Below, one piece after another: positions 51,904-62,216 of a stretch of 64,000 nt of DNA. The translations under genes were made by a program, and so were the position numbers. Origin of the DNA: Chryseobacterium oleae (GTDB lineage Bacteria; Bacteroidota; Bacteroidia; Flavobacteriales; Weeksellaceae); NCBI RefSeq assembly GCF_900115055.1, contig NZ_FOVD01000001.1, forward strand, positions 1-64,000, in the 5' to 3' direction. Numbering within the stretch: the stretch's first letter is position 1; each line of letters begins with the position of its first letter. The notes beneath the pieces were generated by a model that ran no database searches, was not told the DNA's origin, and saw only the letters and a program-made list of their open reading frames with translations.

Positions 51904-54735
51904 TTATTCTAATTCTCTTTTCAAAAACTTTCCGGTTAAACTCTTCTTAGACTTCACAATCTCTTCAGGAGTTCCCTGAGCTACGATCTGTCCTCCGTGC
52001 TTTCCGCCTTCCGGTCCTACATCAATAATATGGTCAGCTAATTTGATCACATCCATATTATGTTCAATGATAATGAATGAGTTTCCTAATTCTACCAGCT
52101 GATTAATAGCTTCCATCAGGATCTTTACATCTTCAAAGTGAAGTCCGGTAGTAGGTTCATCTAAGATATAAAGCGTATTTCCGGTCTGTCTTTTTGATAG
52201 TTCCGTGGCAAGCTTGATACGCTGTGCTTCACCTCCTGATAGGGTTGTCGACTGCTGTCCAAGGGTAATATACCCCAATCCCACGTCCTGAAGGGTTTTC
52301 ACCTTAGCAAAAATCTTAGGAATCGGCTGAAAGAAGTCTACGGCTTCATCGATGGTCATATCCAGTACATCGGAGATCGATTTTCCCTTATAACGCACCT
52401 CCAGCGTTTCTCTGTTGAAACGTTTTCCGTTACAGGTTTCGCAGTGAACATAAACGTCCGGAAGGAAATTCATTTCAATCACTTTCAATCCTCCGCCCTG
52501 ACAGGTTTCACATCTTCCGCCTTTTACGTTGAATGAGAATCTTCCCGGTTTATACCCACGGATCTTACTCTCCGGAAGTTCAGCAAAAAGATTTCTGATA
52601 TCTGTAAACATTCCGGTATAGGTCGCAGGATTTGAACGCGGTGTTCTTCCGATCGGCGTCTGGTCTACATCTACAATTTTATCAATATTATCCAGTCCTT
52701 CTATCTTCTTATATGGAAGAGGTTCCTGAACTGCTCTGTAGAAATGTTTATTAAGAATCGGGTACAAAGTTCCGTTAATCAGAGAAGATTTCCCGCTTCC
52801 TGAAATTCCCGTTACCACCACCAGTTTTCCTAATGGAATATCAAGCGTGACATTTTTAAGGTTATTTCCTGTGGCTCCCTTTAACAGAATGTTTTTTCCG
52901 TTTCCGGCTCTTCTTTCTGCCGGAACTTCAATCTTTCTTTTTCCGTTGATGTATTGTGCCGTAATGGTATCTGCCTTCAACAGATCTTTTGGTTTTCCCT
53001 GCCACAATATTTCTCCTCCGAATTTTCCGGCTCTCGGACCGATATCCAAAACCTCATCGGCTTCCAGGATCATATCTTTGTCGTGCTCTACAACAATCAC
53101 AGAGTTTCCGATGTCTCTAAGATTCTTTAATGAGCTGATCAGTCTTTCATTATCTCTCTGGTGAAGTCCGATACTCGGTTCATCCAGAATATACAGAACA
53201 TTCACAAGCTGTGAACCGATCTGCGTTGCAAGACGGATCCTTTGAGATTCCCCTCCGGAAAGTGTTTTCGAGCTTCTGCTTAAACTCAGATAATCCAGAC
53301 CTACATCCAGAAGGAACTGAAGTCTTGTTTCAATTTCTTTTAAGATCTCGAAGGCGATGATTTTATTTTTCTCTGAGAATTTATCTTTAACATCCGATAA
53401 CCATTCTTTTAAATCGGATAAGCTTAAGGCATTCACCTCAGCGATATTCATTCCGTCTATCTTGAAACTTAAACTTGCCGGCTGAAGACGGGTTCCGCCA
53501 CATGACGGGCAGATTTCTTCAGTGGTGAAGTGTCTTTCCAGCAGTACCGCTTCGTAAGATTCTCTTTCGTCGATGATCTCTTCCATAAAAGTGATCAGAC
53601 CATCGAAACTTATTTTTATTTTTTTGGTAATCCCTGCGTATTTCAGGTCTTTGTTAAATTCTTTGTGACATCCGTTATAAATGTAATCCAAAGCTTCTTC
53701 AGGAATATCCTGCATGGGTGTTGCCATTCCCAATCCGAAGATCTCAAGAATGTTTTTAATCTGAGACAGTATCCATTTGTTGGATTTAATATCTTCCAGC
53801 GGCAATAATCCTCCCTGATTAATGGAAAGCTTAGGATTCTCAATAAAATAATCTGTATTGATCTTTTTTATGGTTCCTAATCCTTTACAATCAGGACAGC
53901 TCCCTTTCGGAGAGTTGAAAGAGAATGTATTCGGTTCCGGAAGCGCCAGTGAATGACCGGTTTCGGCATCCATCAGGTTTTTCGAGAAGTATTCGATGTC
54001 TGTGCTTCCCAGTTTCTGAATTCCGATGATCCCCTCGCCCATTTCCATAGCGGTGCGCAGGGATTTCTCCATTCTGGTTTCAGAGGCATTTTCCCCGATG
54101 ATCCAACGGTCAATGACAATGTCGATATCGTGGGTTTTATAACGGTCAAGTTTCAGATCGTATTCAATGTCCTGAAGTTCACCGTCGATTCTTGCCTGGC
54201 CGTAGCCTTTCTTCGCCATCTGCACGAAAAGCTCATGGTAATGTCCTTTTCTGGAACGTACCACAGGAGCCATCAACATTATTTTTTCGCCTTTATAATT
54301 TTCTTTAATGGTATCCAGGATCTGATCTTCCGTATAGCTTACCAGTCTTTTCCCTGTAGACAGAGAGTAGGCATCGGAAACCCTTGCATATAAAAGACGC
54401 AGGTAATCGTAAAGCTCAGTAACGGTTCCTACCGTAGAACGTGGATTTTTGTTCGTCGTTTTCTGCTCAATGGCAATCACCGGAGAAAGTCCTTCGATCT
54501 TGTCTACGTCAGGACGCTCCAGACCGCCTAAAAACTGACGGGCATACGCTGAGAATGTTTCGATATAACGGCGCTGTCCTTCGGCAAAGATCGTATCAAA
54601 AGCCAAAGAAGATTTTCCGCTTCCGGAAAGCCCGGTAATGACTACCAGCTCGTTTCGCGGGATCTTAACATTAATATTTTTAAGGTTGTGTTCACGTGCT
54701 CCGTAAACTTCTATATATTCTGTCGATTTGCTCAT
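51904..54735 (-). CDS. uvrA: Excinuclease ABC subunit A
   Basis: A 943-residue nucleotide excision repair ATPase that finds damage with UvrB. Two ABC modules are complete: [40 protein letters not shown] in the first and [21 protein letters not shown] in the second, each with an ABC signature ([16 protein letters not shown] and [15 protein letters not shown]) and Walker B ([26 protein letters not shown]). Zinc modules are CPDCKGLG..., CPSCGGTR and CETCQGGG...CETCNGKRF. It is a single-gene unit with its own -7 box (54778-54771, TAATTTTG on the minus strand). Confidence 0.97.
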   Translation of the reverse strand: MSKSTEYIEVYGAREHNLKNINVKIPRNELVVITGLSGSGKSSLAFDTIFAEGQRRYIETFSAYARQFLGGLERPDVDKIEGLSPVIAIEQKTTNKNPRSTVGTVTELYDYLRLLYARVSDAYSLSTGKRLVSYTEDQILDTIKENYKGEKIMLMAPVVRSRKGHYHELFVQMAKKGYGQARIDGELQDIEYDLKLDRYKTHDIDIVIDRWIIGENASETRMEKSLRTAMEMGEGIIGIQKLGSTDIEYFSKNLMDAETGHSLALPEPNTFSFNSPKGSCPDCKGLGTIKKINTDYFIENPKLSINQGGLLPLEDIKSNKWILSQIKNILEIFGLGMATPMQDIPEEALDYIYNGCHKEFNKDLKYAGITKKIKISFDGLITFMEEIIDERESYEAVLLERHFTTEEICPSCGGTRLQPASLSFKIDGMNIAEVNALSLSDLKEWLSDVKDKFSEKNKIIAFEILKEIETRLQFLLDVGLDYLSLSRSSKTLSGGESQRIRLATQIGSQLVNVLYILDEPSIGLHQRDNERLISSLKNLRDIGNSVIVVEHDKDMILEADEVLDIGPRAGKFGGEILWQGKPKDLLKADTITAQYINGKRKIEVPAERRAGNGKNILLKGATGNNLKNVTLDIPLGKLVVVTGISGSGKSSLINGTLYPILNKHFYRAVQEPLPYKKIEGLDNIDKIVDVDQTPIGRTPRSNPATYTGMFTDIRNLFAELPESKIRGYKPGRFSFNVKGGRCETCQGGGLKVIEMNFLPDVYVHCETCNGKRFNRETLEVRYKGKSISDVLDMTIDEAVDFFQPIPKIFAKVKTLQDVGLGYITLGQQSTTLSGGEAQRIKLATELSKRQTGNTLYILDEPTTGLHFEDVKILMEAINQLVELGNSFIIIEHNMDVIKLADHIIDVGPEGGKHGGQIVAQGTPEEIVKSKKSLTGKFLKRELE

Positions 54736-54897
54736 AATTTGAAGTGACTCTGCCTGAAAATCACGATGTGCAAAATTACGGAATTTTATGGAATTGTATG
54801 AACCGGAAAGTTTTTATTAGAGTTTAATTTTAGTTAAATTTCTAAGTTGGAATGTCTATCTCACTGAATGACGTCTGTAAGGGATATGTAGAGCTGA

Positions 54898-55539
54898 TTA
54901 TTGTAATTGTTTTATTTCTTCCTCCAGTTTCCGCTTTATTTGAAGATAAAGTTTTAATTCAATTTCTCCTTTATTTTTACGCTCTTTAAGTGCCCGTAAT
55001 TCCTGATTAATCTCTACATTTCTTTTTGCTTTTTCCGAAGGTTCTGCTATTGGATAAAGTAGATCTAATTCATCCTCAATATTTCCGGTCTTACCTAATA
55101 CTTCCTCCAGGCTTTTCCCGAGATAAACAGCACTTTCATCAGATAAATCTCCACTGCTTACCGCAACGAGCCGGAGATTTTCCCAATCTCTAAAATCATA
55201 AGCGTAAAATTTACCACCGCCATTGAATGCAATAGGTAAAAAGCAAGGGGCCCATTGTACAAAGCCATAAGCCAGATAATAGTATCGGATTTCCTGCAGT
55301 GAGAAAAAGCCAAATTCCCGCTGGCCATTGATAATACCGCCACCGTTTGAGTATTGTAACAGCTGCAGAAATTCTGCGGGCCAATGCAAGACAGGTGGAA
55401 TCGTTTCATCATTAGCCATTGAAAATTCCGGACAGAGCTTCATTTCTTCTTCCGTTAAAGGTCCAATAAAGTAATTCTCTTCCGGAAGGGCTGACAACCC
55501 TGCTTGTTTATCAAAAAAAGTAAACTGATGGTACCACAT
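54898..55539 (-). CDS. SMI1/KNR4 (SUKH) domain protein
   Basis: A 213-residue protein with a SUKH-type domain: PAEFLQLLQYSNGGGIINGQREFGFFSLQEIRYYYLAYGF (about 55-95) matches the SMI1/KNR4 core (WxxxLxxSNGxxxxG...FxFxxxxEI), followed by strands with the conserved D..ENLRLVAVSSGD. The C-terminal 55 residues form a charged helix (EINQELRALKERKNKGEIELKLYLQIKRKLEEEIKQLQ). SUKH domains are frequent immunity proteins in polymorphic toxin systems; no toxin gene is adjacent. It is separated from uvrA by 162 bases. Confidence 0.8.
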   Translation of the reverse strand: MWYHQFTFFDKQAGLSALPEENYFIGPLTEEEMKLCPEFSMANDETIPPVLHWPAEFLQLLQYSNGGGIINGQREFGFFSLQEIRYYYLAYGFVQWAPCFLPIAFNGGGKFYAYDFRDWENLRLVAVSSGDLSDESAVYLGKSLEEVLGKTGNIEDELDLLYPIAEPSEKAKRNVEINQELRALKERKNKGEIELKLYLQIKRKLEEEIKQLQ

Positions 55540-55634
55540 TTTTCTTAGATTACCTATAATAGCCTGTAAATTTCATTATTATTTTTGATATTCTTCAAGC
55601 TCTCTTCAATAATTAACCAAAAGTTTGTTGTCCA

Positions 55635-56060
55635 CTAGCGGGTTAAGAAATAGGTTTGCGTATAAGTTGTATTTCCTTCTGTAGCGGTATTCCTGAATGT
55701 AAATTTGTTTTGGGTCAGTTCCAGAATTTTCTGTTCCTTTTGCCATAAAATCATGGTGTTGTTGGCTTTCACTTCATAAGAATATTCTTCTTCTCCCTCA
55801 GCATTTGTCTTAACCTTTCCGTTGGAAAAAAAATCAAAATAAACATTTTTCGGATCATTGTTGATGATTTCAGGAGGTTGGTTGCCTACTCTTGTCTCTT
55901 CTATAAACTCCACTAGATTCCAGCGACCCAGAATTTTTTGCTGCATCACGGTGATGGCATCATTTTCCTCATCCTCGGGACTGCTTTTCTGGCATCCCAC
56001 CGTACCTATTAAAACTGCTATTAACAATATCAGTATGGGTAAAAATTTATGCGTTTTCAT
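55635..56060 (-). CDS. Lipocalin-like lipoprotein
   Basis: A 141-residue lipoprotein, signal MKTHKFLPILILLIAVLIGTVGC. The mature part KILGRWNLVEFIEETRVGNQPPEI...NVYFDFFSNGKVKTNAEGEEEYSYEV...LELTQNKFTFRN has the GxW start and the strand order of lipocalin-like domains of Bacteroidota. Its neighbour at 56085-56492 is clearly related (ILGKWKFISV...YFDFRNDG...), so the pair arose by gene duplication. Function unknown. Confidence 0.8.
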   Translation of the reverse strand: MKTHKFLPILILLIAVLIGTVGCQKSSPEDEENDAITVMQQKILGRWNLVEFIEETRVGNQPPEIINNDPKNVYFDFFSNGKVKTNAEGEEEYSYEVKANNTMILWQKEQKILELTQNKFTFRNTATEGNTTYTQTYFLTR

Positions 56061-56084
56061 AAGTGTTTATTTTATGTATTCATA

Positions 56085-56492
56085 TTATCGGGCCAGGTTA
56101 TAGGTTTGCTTCCTAGTATAGTTGGCATTTACTTTTACATATTCAAAAACCAGTTTCTCCCGGGTAAGTTCTTTTATAGGACAGGCATCGTTATTAATTT
56201 TAAGGGTGGTCTCGTTTTCAATGCTGTAAGGTTCAATCTGCTCCTCATTTCCGTCTAAAGCATAGTATATATTTCCGTCATTACGAAAATCAAAATAGGC
56301 GCCCTCTGTTCCATATTCCGTGGTGACTTCAACAGGTTTTGAAGGTCTGATGGTTTCAGTGACTACCGAAATAAATTTCCATTTCCCCAGTATTCTTTCC
56401 TTCGCAGGCATTTCTGAATCATCATCTTTTGTGCAGCTTGTTACAATAACAACCGAAAGTATTGTAAGGAGAATTACTATTATTTTTTTCAT
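56085..56492 (-). CDS. Lipocalin-like lipoprotein, paralogue of the next gene
   Basis: A 135-residue lipoprotein, signal MKKIIVILLTILSVVIVTSC. RILGKWKFISVVTETIRPSKPVEVTTEYGTEGAYFDFRNDGNIYYALDGNEEQIEPYSIENETTLKINNDACPIKELTREKLVFEY aligns with the gene at 55635-56060 (ILGRWNLVEFIEETR...YFDFFSNG...), about a third identical by eye. The start at 56492 is preferred over an ATG at 56591 because the signal peptide begins there. The gap to the next gene is 24 bases, so both are probably in one operon. Function unknown. Confidence 0.8.
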   Translation of the reverse strand: MKKIIVILLTILSVVIVTSCTKDDDSEMPAKERILGKWKFISVVTETIRPSKPVEVTTEYGTEGAYFDFRNDGNIYYALDGNEEQIEPYSIENETTLKINNDACPIKELTREKLVFEYVKVNANYTRKQTYNLAR

Positions 56493-56858
56493 ATCGTTAA
56501 AATTTAGAATGGGTATTGCTCCGGAGTATAAAGAAAACATGAGCACTACAAAGATGCAGTCCAAAGTGCAAATTTTCCAACACAACGACATCTACAAAAC
56601 ATCTACAATGTCCGAAAAACGGTTTATAAAGCATATACATCACTATTCACCCTTATGAATCAGGTATTTCAAACCGGAAAACCTGCCACTAATTTGATGA
56701 ACAAATTGTATTTTTGTTATATTCAGGATTATAAAATTCATCGATAACCTGAGATTTTGTTAAAGAAATTAATAAAGAAAATGAAGCCCTATCGTTTACC
56801 TATCAAAACCTTCCTCTTCGAACTTCATGCTCTCTGACACCATTACACCAAATAACAT
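56493..56858. other. 366-base divergent intergenic region
   Basis: No gene is seen. One -7 box is present on the plus strand (TATTTTTG, 56709-56716), about 140 bases before the TPR regulator, which would give a long leader. No clear repeat. Confidence 0.5.
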
Positions 56859-58679
56859 ATGATGAAGTATACTATAAAGCTCATAATTATTTTGTTCCTG
56901 CTTTTCACGGGGACTGGTAAGGTCTGTTCACAGTCCATTATCGTTGATTCTTTGAAAAGTCTGCTTCGTAGCCCAGGGCTGAAACCTCAACAAAGAGCAA
57001 TGACTCTCTCACATCTTGGCAGAAACCTCTACGAAACAGATATGCCCGCAGCTTTGAATGCGGCCAACGAGGCACTGAAACTAAGCCATCAGTTTTCTGA
57101 CGGTCAGTACAGTGCTTTTGCTTTAGCTACCTTAACGTATCTGAATGTGCAGCGGGACAGTCTGGTGCTGGCTCAAAAAAATATTGACAATGCTTTAATT
57201 TATACCGAAAAATCTACCAACAAAGTGGTGAACGGCTACGTGTGGCTGAGAAAAGGATGGCTTGAATACACTGTAAATAATACGGCTAAAGCAACAGCCA
57301 GCTTGTTTAAAGCGTTGCAGCTGCTGGAGGGTCAGAAAGCGTATGCTTACGAAAGTCTCGTGTATCATTATTTAGCGAGTATTTATGCCGATTTAAAAGA
57401 CCCTGAAAACTTAAAAAAATATACCCGCCTGAGTCTGAACCGGGCTAAGCAATCAAGGGAGCCGGATATTATCTGCAATGCTTACCTTGCTACCGGCTCA
57501 TCATTTTTACAGAGCTTCAGAAAAGATCCGTCGCAAAAAAAGCTGCTGGACTCTGCTCTTTATTACAATCAGCAGGTGCTTCAGCTTTCGCAATCACAGC
57601 CAAAACGGATAGTCAACCATATCAATATAGCGGCAGCGGCTTTAAACATAGCCAATATTTACTGGGAGTTCTTTCCAAAAGAGTATAAAGACAGAGCCAA
57701 GAGTTACATTAATCAGGCTTTGACCATTGCCCGGAAATTCAGGCATGAAGAAGTGATCGCCAACTGTTATGGAATATTAAGCGAATATGCTATAGTGGAC
57801 GGTAATTATGCAGAAGCAGAAAGACTCTTCCTGTCGGGCTTTGCTGAAGTAGAAAGCAGTGCGGGAGGCAGTATCGCAGTGAAAGCTTCCATGATGAAAG
57901 GACTGGCGACCGTAGCAGAGAAAAGCGGTAATACAATAAAAGCATTGGAATATTATAAACAGTATATGCAATATGAACATGAAGCCTATAATGCTGCCAA
58001 ACTGTCTATAGCCCAAAAGCTTGAAGTGCAGTATGAAGCAGAAAAGAAGGAAAAAGAACTTGAAACCTTACAGGAACGGGCCACTTTTAACAGAAAACTT
58101 AATTTTATTTCTATCGGGCTGATCATAGCAGGTCTGCTGGCACTTATATTTCTTTTCCGTTCCTATCATTTCCGGCTAAAATCCTCTATGCAACAAGAGA
58201 AACTGCGAACAGAAGAAGCTGCCCGTCTAAAGGCTGAACAGGAATTGCTGGAAGAAAGACAGGATAAATTACAAAAAGAACTGCTGGCCGGCAACTTACA
58301 GGTAGAGCAAAAAAATGAACTCTTACAAACGATGCGGGATAAACTGGCAGATCCTGAAAACGGAATGTTCAAAAACCAGATGGAACGCATATTAAAAGAA
58401 GACCAACGGATGGATGAAGATTTTGAGCATGCAAAAACCAGCCTGACAAATATACACCCGGAATTTTTTAACAGGCTGCAGCAACAGGCAAATAATAAAC
58501 TGACCCGGCTTGACTTGAAGCATTGCACCTATATATTAATGGGATTTTCCAATAAAGAAATCGCTTCCCGTTTGGGTGTGGACCCTAAAAGCATTATCAT
58601 GGCAAGATACAGGATAAAACAAAAACTCAATTTAGAAAAAGAAGACAGCCTCGATCTTTTGATACAGCAACTGAGTTGA
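56859..58679 (+). CDS. TPR-containing membrane protein with C-terminal HTH (putative regulator)
   Basis: A 606-residue protein. Signal sequence (MMKYTIKLIIILFLLFTGTGKVCSQ), then TPR repeats up to about residue 400 (AMTLSHLGRNLYETDMPAALNAANEALKLSHQF, YLASIYADLKDPENLKKYTRLSLNRA, YAIVDGNYAEAERLFLSGFAEVE), a transmembrane helix (about 410-430; FISIGLIIAGLLALIFLF), a long coiled coil, and a C-terminal LuxR-like helix-turn-helix (about 560-595; ILMGFSNKEIASRLGVDPKSIIMARYRIKQKL). This architecture is common in Bacteroidota, where the periplasmic sensor part signals to a cytoplasmic DNA-binding part. Targets are unknown. It is convergent with the DUF3829/T6SS operon. Confidence 0.85.
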   Translation: MMKYTIKLIIILFLLFTGTGKVCSQSIIVDSLKSLLRSPGLKPQQRAMTLSHLGRNLYETDMPAALNAANEALKLSHQFSDGQYSAFALATLTYLNVQRDSLVLAQKNIDNALIYTEKSTNKVVNGYVWLRKGWLEYTVNNTAKATASLFKALQLLEGQKAYAYESLVYHYLASIYADLKDPENLKKYTRLSLNRAKQSREPDIICNAYLATGSSFLQSFRKDPSQKKLLDSALYYNQQVLQLSQSQPKRIVNHINIAAAALNIANIYWEFFPKEYKDRAKSYINQALTIARKFRHEEVIANCYGILSEYAIVDGNYAEAERLFLSGFAEVESSAGGSIAVKASMMKGLATVAEKSGNTIKALEYYKQYMQYEHEAYNAAKLSIAQKLEVQYEAEKKEKELETLQERATFNRKLNFISIGLIIAGLLALIFLFRSYHFRLKSSMQQEKLRTEEAARLKAEQELLEERQDKLQKELLAGNLQVEQKNELLQTMRDKLADPENGMFKNQMERILKEDQRMDEDFEHAKTSLTNIHPEFFNRLQQQANNKLTRLDLKHCTYILMGFSNKEIASRLGVDPKSIIMARYRIKQKLNLEKEDSLDLLIQQLS

Positions 58680-58694
58680 ATACATTTTACAAAC

Positions 58695-58728
58695 AAAAAA
58701 GACTGACACCATGTATCAGTCTTTTTTT
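58695..58728. terminator. Bidirectional intrinsic terminator
   Basis: Arms AAAAAAGACTGA (58695-58706) and TCAGTCTTTTTT (58716-58727) with a 9-nt loop, between the convergent regulator and DUF3829 genes. Confidence 0.85.
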
Positions 58729-58747
58729 ATCAATTATGTCCTACGCC

Positions 58748-59680
58748 TTATTTTACAAATGAATTGTATGAATTCAATACAGATTCATAAGAAGAATCAA
58801 TCTGCTGGATATCGCTGTCGGAAATCTTCCCTGTTCCTTTAGCATCACGGATCAACTTTCTGTAGGTATCCAAAAAGCCTGAAGCCGTTTTATTGAAACT
58901 TTCAAACTGTGATTTTTTGTAAGAATACTGTGCATCTTTGACATTGAAGTCTAATTTGGAATTCGCTTCTACTGTCTTGGCAAGCTCATCATACTTTTTC
59001 TGAGCCTCCGCTTCGTTGAATTTTCCGGTATACTGTTTGTCCAGAAGATCAATATTGGAATCCAGAGAATTCATTACACTCTTTGAAGAAATGATGTACT
59101 CTTTCATTGGATGATCTTTCAGAACCACTTCTTCTGCAGCATCTGTACCTGGTTTAATCTTGGCAACCACATTTTCTCCTGAAATAAATAGAGCCTGCGC
59201 CTCGGTTTCAATATCCTTTGTTATGGCATCTGCTTTTGCCCCCTTATCATCTTTATAGTCTTCAGAAGTCATATAAGATTTAAGCTCTTCAAACTTTTTC
59301 TCTATATTTTCCTTTTTAGCTTTATAGGCATTAAAGTCTGCTTCTATGGCTGCCTTGTCTTTTCCAAATCCTGATGGTACTTCTTTGATTTTTCCGAATG
59401 AATAATCCATCGAGCTGATCACAATAGGCATGATCATTACGTTCTCCCCTTTTGCTTTTGCAGCGGCGGCATCAGCATATTTAAGGATACTTTCGATATG
59501 TCTCGATGTGCTTTTATATGAATCTAAAAAGTTGTTGTTAAAATCAATGATGGCATTGGCGTCATCCGCCCCTCCAAGATTCAAAACAGATTTACCCAGT
59601 TTACTGACGTCTTTTTTACAGCTGATGACACTCACCGATGTAAAGGTCAGGGCCATCGCAAGTATGATAATCTTTTTCAT
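58748..59680 (-). CDS. DUF3829 lipoprotein, last gene of a T6SS operon
   Basis: A 310-residue lipoprotein, signal MKKIIILAMALTFTSVSVISC. The body is helical and Lys/Asp/Ala-rich (IIDFNNNFLDSYKSTSRHIESILKYADAAAAKAKG near 64-99), matching DUF3829 (YiiG-like). It begins 21 bases after tssF stops. A role as an outer membrane anchor or accessory of the secretion system is possible but not shown; T6SS-unrelated functions cannot be excluded. Confidence 0.8.
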   Translation of the reverse strand: MKKIIILAMALTFTSVSVISCKKDVSKLGKSVLNLGGADDANAIIDFNNNFLDSYKSTSRHIESILKYADAAAAKAKGENVMIMPIVISSMDYSFGKIKEVPSGFGKDKAAIEADFNAYKAKKENIEKKFEELKSYMTSEDYKDDKGAKADAITKDIETEAQALFISGENVVAKIKPGTDAAEEVVLKDHPMKEYIISSKSVMNSLDSNIDLLDKQYTGKFNEAEAQKKYDELAKTVEANSKLDFNVKDAQYSYKKSQFESFNKTASGFLDTYRKLIRDAKGTGKISDSDIQQIDSSYESVLNSYNSFVK

Positions 59681-59701
59681 ATGTTATAATTTTAATTTTG
59701 G

Positions 59702-61585
59702 TTATATTTCGTCAAGATCGATGTCTTCATTGTTGATTTTTACTACATACTCGATTCCGTCAATTGCTTTTGAAATAATCTGGTTTCTCAGGATATTAGC
59801 CATATTTTCCCAGTAGGCTCTTCCGTAAAAAGAATAGTTCTGCGGAATAATTTCCACCTCAACGGTTCTTACAAAACCTTCCTTAGGGCGATTGCTGATC
59901 ATGGTTCCTCTTCTTACCCTCACTTCCTTCACCTCATCTTTAAGGATCATTCTGCAGTAGTTTTTAACGTCTTCCAGAGAAATGATTTTATCCCTTGTCG
60001 TTAACGCATATTTGTAAGCCTGAATACTGTCTGTTCCTTTTTGCTCTTCTGCACCTCCAATCGTCTCAGTAAGAAGTACCACCGTCTGTGATTTCAACTG
60101 ATTGGAAAGCTCAGTTCCCGGACGCATATGATTGGCCAGAGTACAATGTGTCACCCAGAAAGAAGCATACGTATGGTCTGTTTTTTCTACAGGCTCCATG
60201 ATGACGTAATTCAGTTCCTGTCTGATATTCCTTTTGGCGTTGTTCACCTTTTGCACCATCGTCTTCATTTTGTCCGACATTTCGCTGAGGACTCCTTTAA
60301 CATTATCCCTGTTTAAAAGTGAAAATGCAGCGATCTCATCTCTGGTAAGTTCCAGCACATTCGCGATCATGTCTACCGCATTTCTGTTGGTAAAACGCTC
60401 CATTCCTCCCTTTCTTACCGTGTACAGACCTTTTTTAAGATCATCCGCAGGGGTAAAAGGAATTTCGGTGTATTTTCTTCCATCGCCATCCTGAACCTCA
60501 TCTACATAAAGGAAATGCTCACCTTCGTCTGTAACCAGAGGAATATTGTTCCCCATAATGTCCAGACTGTATTCTGTTTTTTTCCAGCCTCTGTTGTAAA
60601 CCGGGAAAGCATTCATCACAAATGAGAAATTATCCAGGATCTCAGCAGAAAACTGCGGTGGGAATTCGAAAGTAAGCCACAAATAACGCTTGTCTCCAAT
60701 CTGTTTTTTGATTTCCTCTTTTCCATCCAGAAAATCCAGATTCTGTGGAAGTTTTCCAGGTTCTGAGAAAAGACTGCTTGAAAGTCCTGTGATTTCTATG
60801 AATTTATGTCGGTAAATACTTTTAATATCTTCAATGGCCTTGTTTCGGATAGACTGCTCTTTGAACATCTGCTCATATCCTTCAGGCTGATTATTGCTCA
60901 GATAGCTAAGCCCTTCCCTCACAAATAAGGGGTTTCCATTGCTCGTCACCGTAATATAAGGAAGAAGTTTGTACACAAAATCCATATGCTCAAAAGCCGG
61001 GTTTGAGCAAAATACGCTTACATATTTAGGAAAATTCTCGCTCGCATATCTGCTTACATCCACTCCGATGGTAATCTTTCTGTAATCTTCAGGTTTCCCC
61101 TGAAATCTGGCTACCGGAATTTTATTAAGCCTGTCGTCTACGCTATAGCAGGTATTTCCTACAAACATGACAGCTGTCTGTACTTTATTGATCCGTACAT
61201 TTCCTACAGGTGTAAAAGGAATATTCAGCTGTTTGTCTGATTCTGATTTCACCGTAGAGGTCATCTGTTTACGGAAAAAGAATTCCGTGTGTTCCAGTAA
61301 TACTTCCGAAGAATCATAAGGCAGCGTAAAAGCCACCGCATGAGCCGGAATCGGATGGGTATAAATGGATGGTGTCAGAAGTTTGGCCAGTTTCTCCAGG
61401 ATACGGGCGTTTACGGTCTGAATCTCGTTATTGGCTTTAAAGACTTCCGTACTGAATGCGTCTATCAGTAGTTTTACAAAAGGGTCCAGAGATTGCGGGC
61501 TTTTCAGTCCCCACACTTTGGTGGCGTTCTGAAGCATTCTTGCCTTTACAGATTCTTTGGAGTATATATTTTGATCTAAGTTCAT
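59702..61585 (-). CDS. tssF: Type VI secretion system baseplate subunit TssF
   Basis: A 627-residue protein of the TssF/VasA family in the Bacteroidota (subtype iii) form. The start resembles family members: RMLQNATKVWGLKSPQSLDPFVKLLIDAFSTEVFKANNEIQTVNARILEKLAKLLTPSIYTHPIPAHAVAFTLP, followed by barrel-like parts and the C-terminal IISLEDVKNYCRMILKDEVKEVRVRRGTMISN. TssF forms the wedge of the phage-like baseplate with TssE, TssG and TssK. It lies between tssE (25 bases upstream) and a DUF3829 lipoprotein gene. Confidence 0.85.
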   Translation of the reverse strand: MNLDQNIYSKESVKARMLQNATKVWGLKSPQSLDPFVKLLIDAFSTEVFKANNEIQTVNARILEKLAKLLTPSIYTHPIPAHAVAFTLPYDSSEVLLEHTEFFFRKQMTSTVKSESDKQLNIPFTPVGNVRINKVQTAVMFVGNTCYSVDDRLNKIPVARFQGKPEDYRKITIGVDVSRYASENFPKYVSVFCSNPAFEHMDFVYKLLPYITVTSNGNPLFVREGLSYLSNNQPEGYEQMFKEQSIRNKAIEDIKSIYRHKFIEITGLSSSLFSEPGKLPQNLDFLDGKEEIKKQIGDKRYLWLTFEFPPQFSAEILDNFSFVMNAFPVYNRGWKKTEYSLDIMGNNIPLVTDEGEHFLYVDEVQDGDGRKYTEIPFTPADDLKKGLYTVRKGGMERFTNRNAVDMIANVLELTRDEIAAFSLLNRDNVKGVLSEMSDKMKTMVQKVNNAKRNIRQELNYVIMEPVEKTDHTYASFWVTHCTLANHMRPGTELSNQLKSQTVVLLTETIGGAEEQKGTDSIQAYKYALTTRDKIISLEDVKNYCRMILKDEVKEVRVRRGTMISNRPKEGFVRTVEVEIIPQNYSFYGRAYWENMANILRNQIISKAIDGIEYVVKINNEDIDLDEI

Positions 61586-61610
61586 AAATTTTTCTTGCAG
61601 TTAAAAACAT

Positions 61611-62051
61611 TTAGTCAATAGACATCGGACTTAAAAATAATTCTGTAGAAAAGCTGAAACGCTCTCCCGTTGCCTCCATTTTTGCATTGATGGCAATTCT
61701 TACTTTCTTTTTGATTTCTGTGTGTTCTTTGGTATCGTAGCTGTGTTCTACAAATTGAATGTGGGCATCAACCTGCGCCTGTACGATCCGGGGTTCATAC
61801 TCCTGAATCTGCCTTCTCAGGCTTTTAATGAAAACGCTTTCCCATACGGCACTGGTAACCCCATTGTCGAATTCCAGGTTCCAGACGTCGTTTCCATAGT
61901 TGTCATCATATCTATTCTCGCCTTTTTTGGTGGTGATCAGCAGCATGATATTATGCGCAATGCTTTCGCCCATGTCGCAGATATCAATGCTTCCGCCTTC
62001 AGTCATGAGTGTTGAAGGTACAAAAGGCATTCTGTAATTTGGTGTATCCAT
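61611..62051 (-). CDS. tssE: Type VI secretion system baseplate subunit TssE (gp25-like)
   Basis: A 146-residue protein of the GPW/gp25 family: DMGESIAHNIMLLITTKKGENRYDDNYGNDVWNLEFDN matches the lysozyme-like gp25 core (I.x.I..ll.T..GErv..p.yG), and the second half IQEYEPRIVQAQVDAHIQ continues the family (YEPRL). In the T6SS baseplate TssE initiates sheath assembly. It is the first gene of the operon; an APC permease lies 165 bases upstream on the same strand, separated by a hairpin. Confidence 0.87.
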   Translation of the reverse strand: MDTPNYRMPFVPSTLMTEGGSIDICDMGESIAHNIMLLITTKKGENRYDDNYGNDVWNLEFDNGVTSAVWESVFIKSLRRQIQEYEPRIVQAQVDAHIQFVEHSYDTKEHTEIKKKVRIAINAKMEATGERFSFSTELFLSPMSID

Positions 62052-62163
62052 AGTCAGCTTCTTATTTTTTACTTCATGGTCTAGTTGACTTAAAAAGAGC
62101 TACCAAAATACACATTTTCATGAAATAAATAGGAAAATACCTCAAAAAATATCAGATACAATA

Positions 62164-62191
62164 AAGGCTTCCGGGATTTTACGGAAGCCTT
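62164..62191 (-). terminator. Hairpin after the permease gene
   Basis: Ten-bp perfect arms AAGGCTTCCG (62164-62173) and CGGAAGCCTT (62182-62191). The T-run on the minus strand is short, so termination may be incomplete and read-through into tssE is possible. Confidence 0.6.
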
Positions 62192-62216
62192 AAATAGGGT
62201 TAATACGGTAAAAAAA

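Noticed and set aside
53953..54393. 146-codon open frame opposite uvrA
   Set aside because: Antisense shadow of a certain gene; it follows the codon bias of uvrA in reverse.
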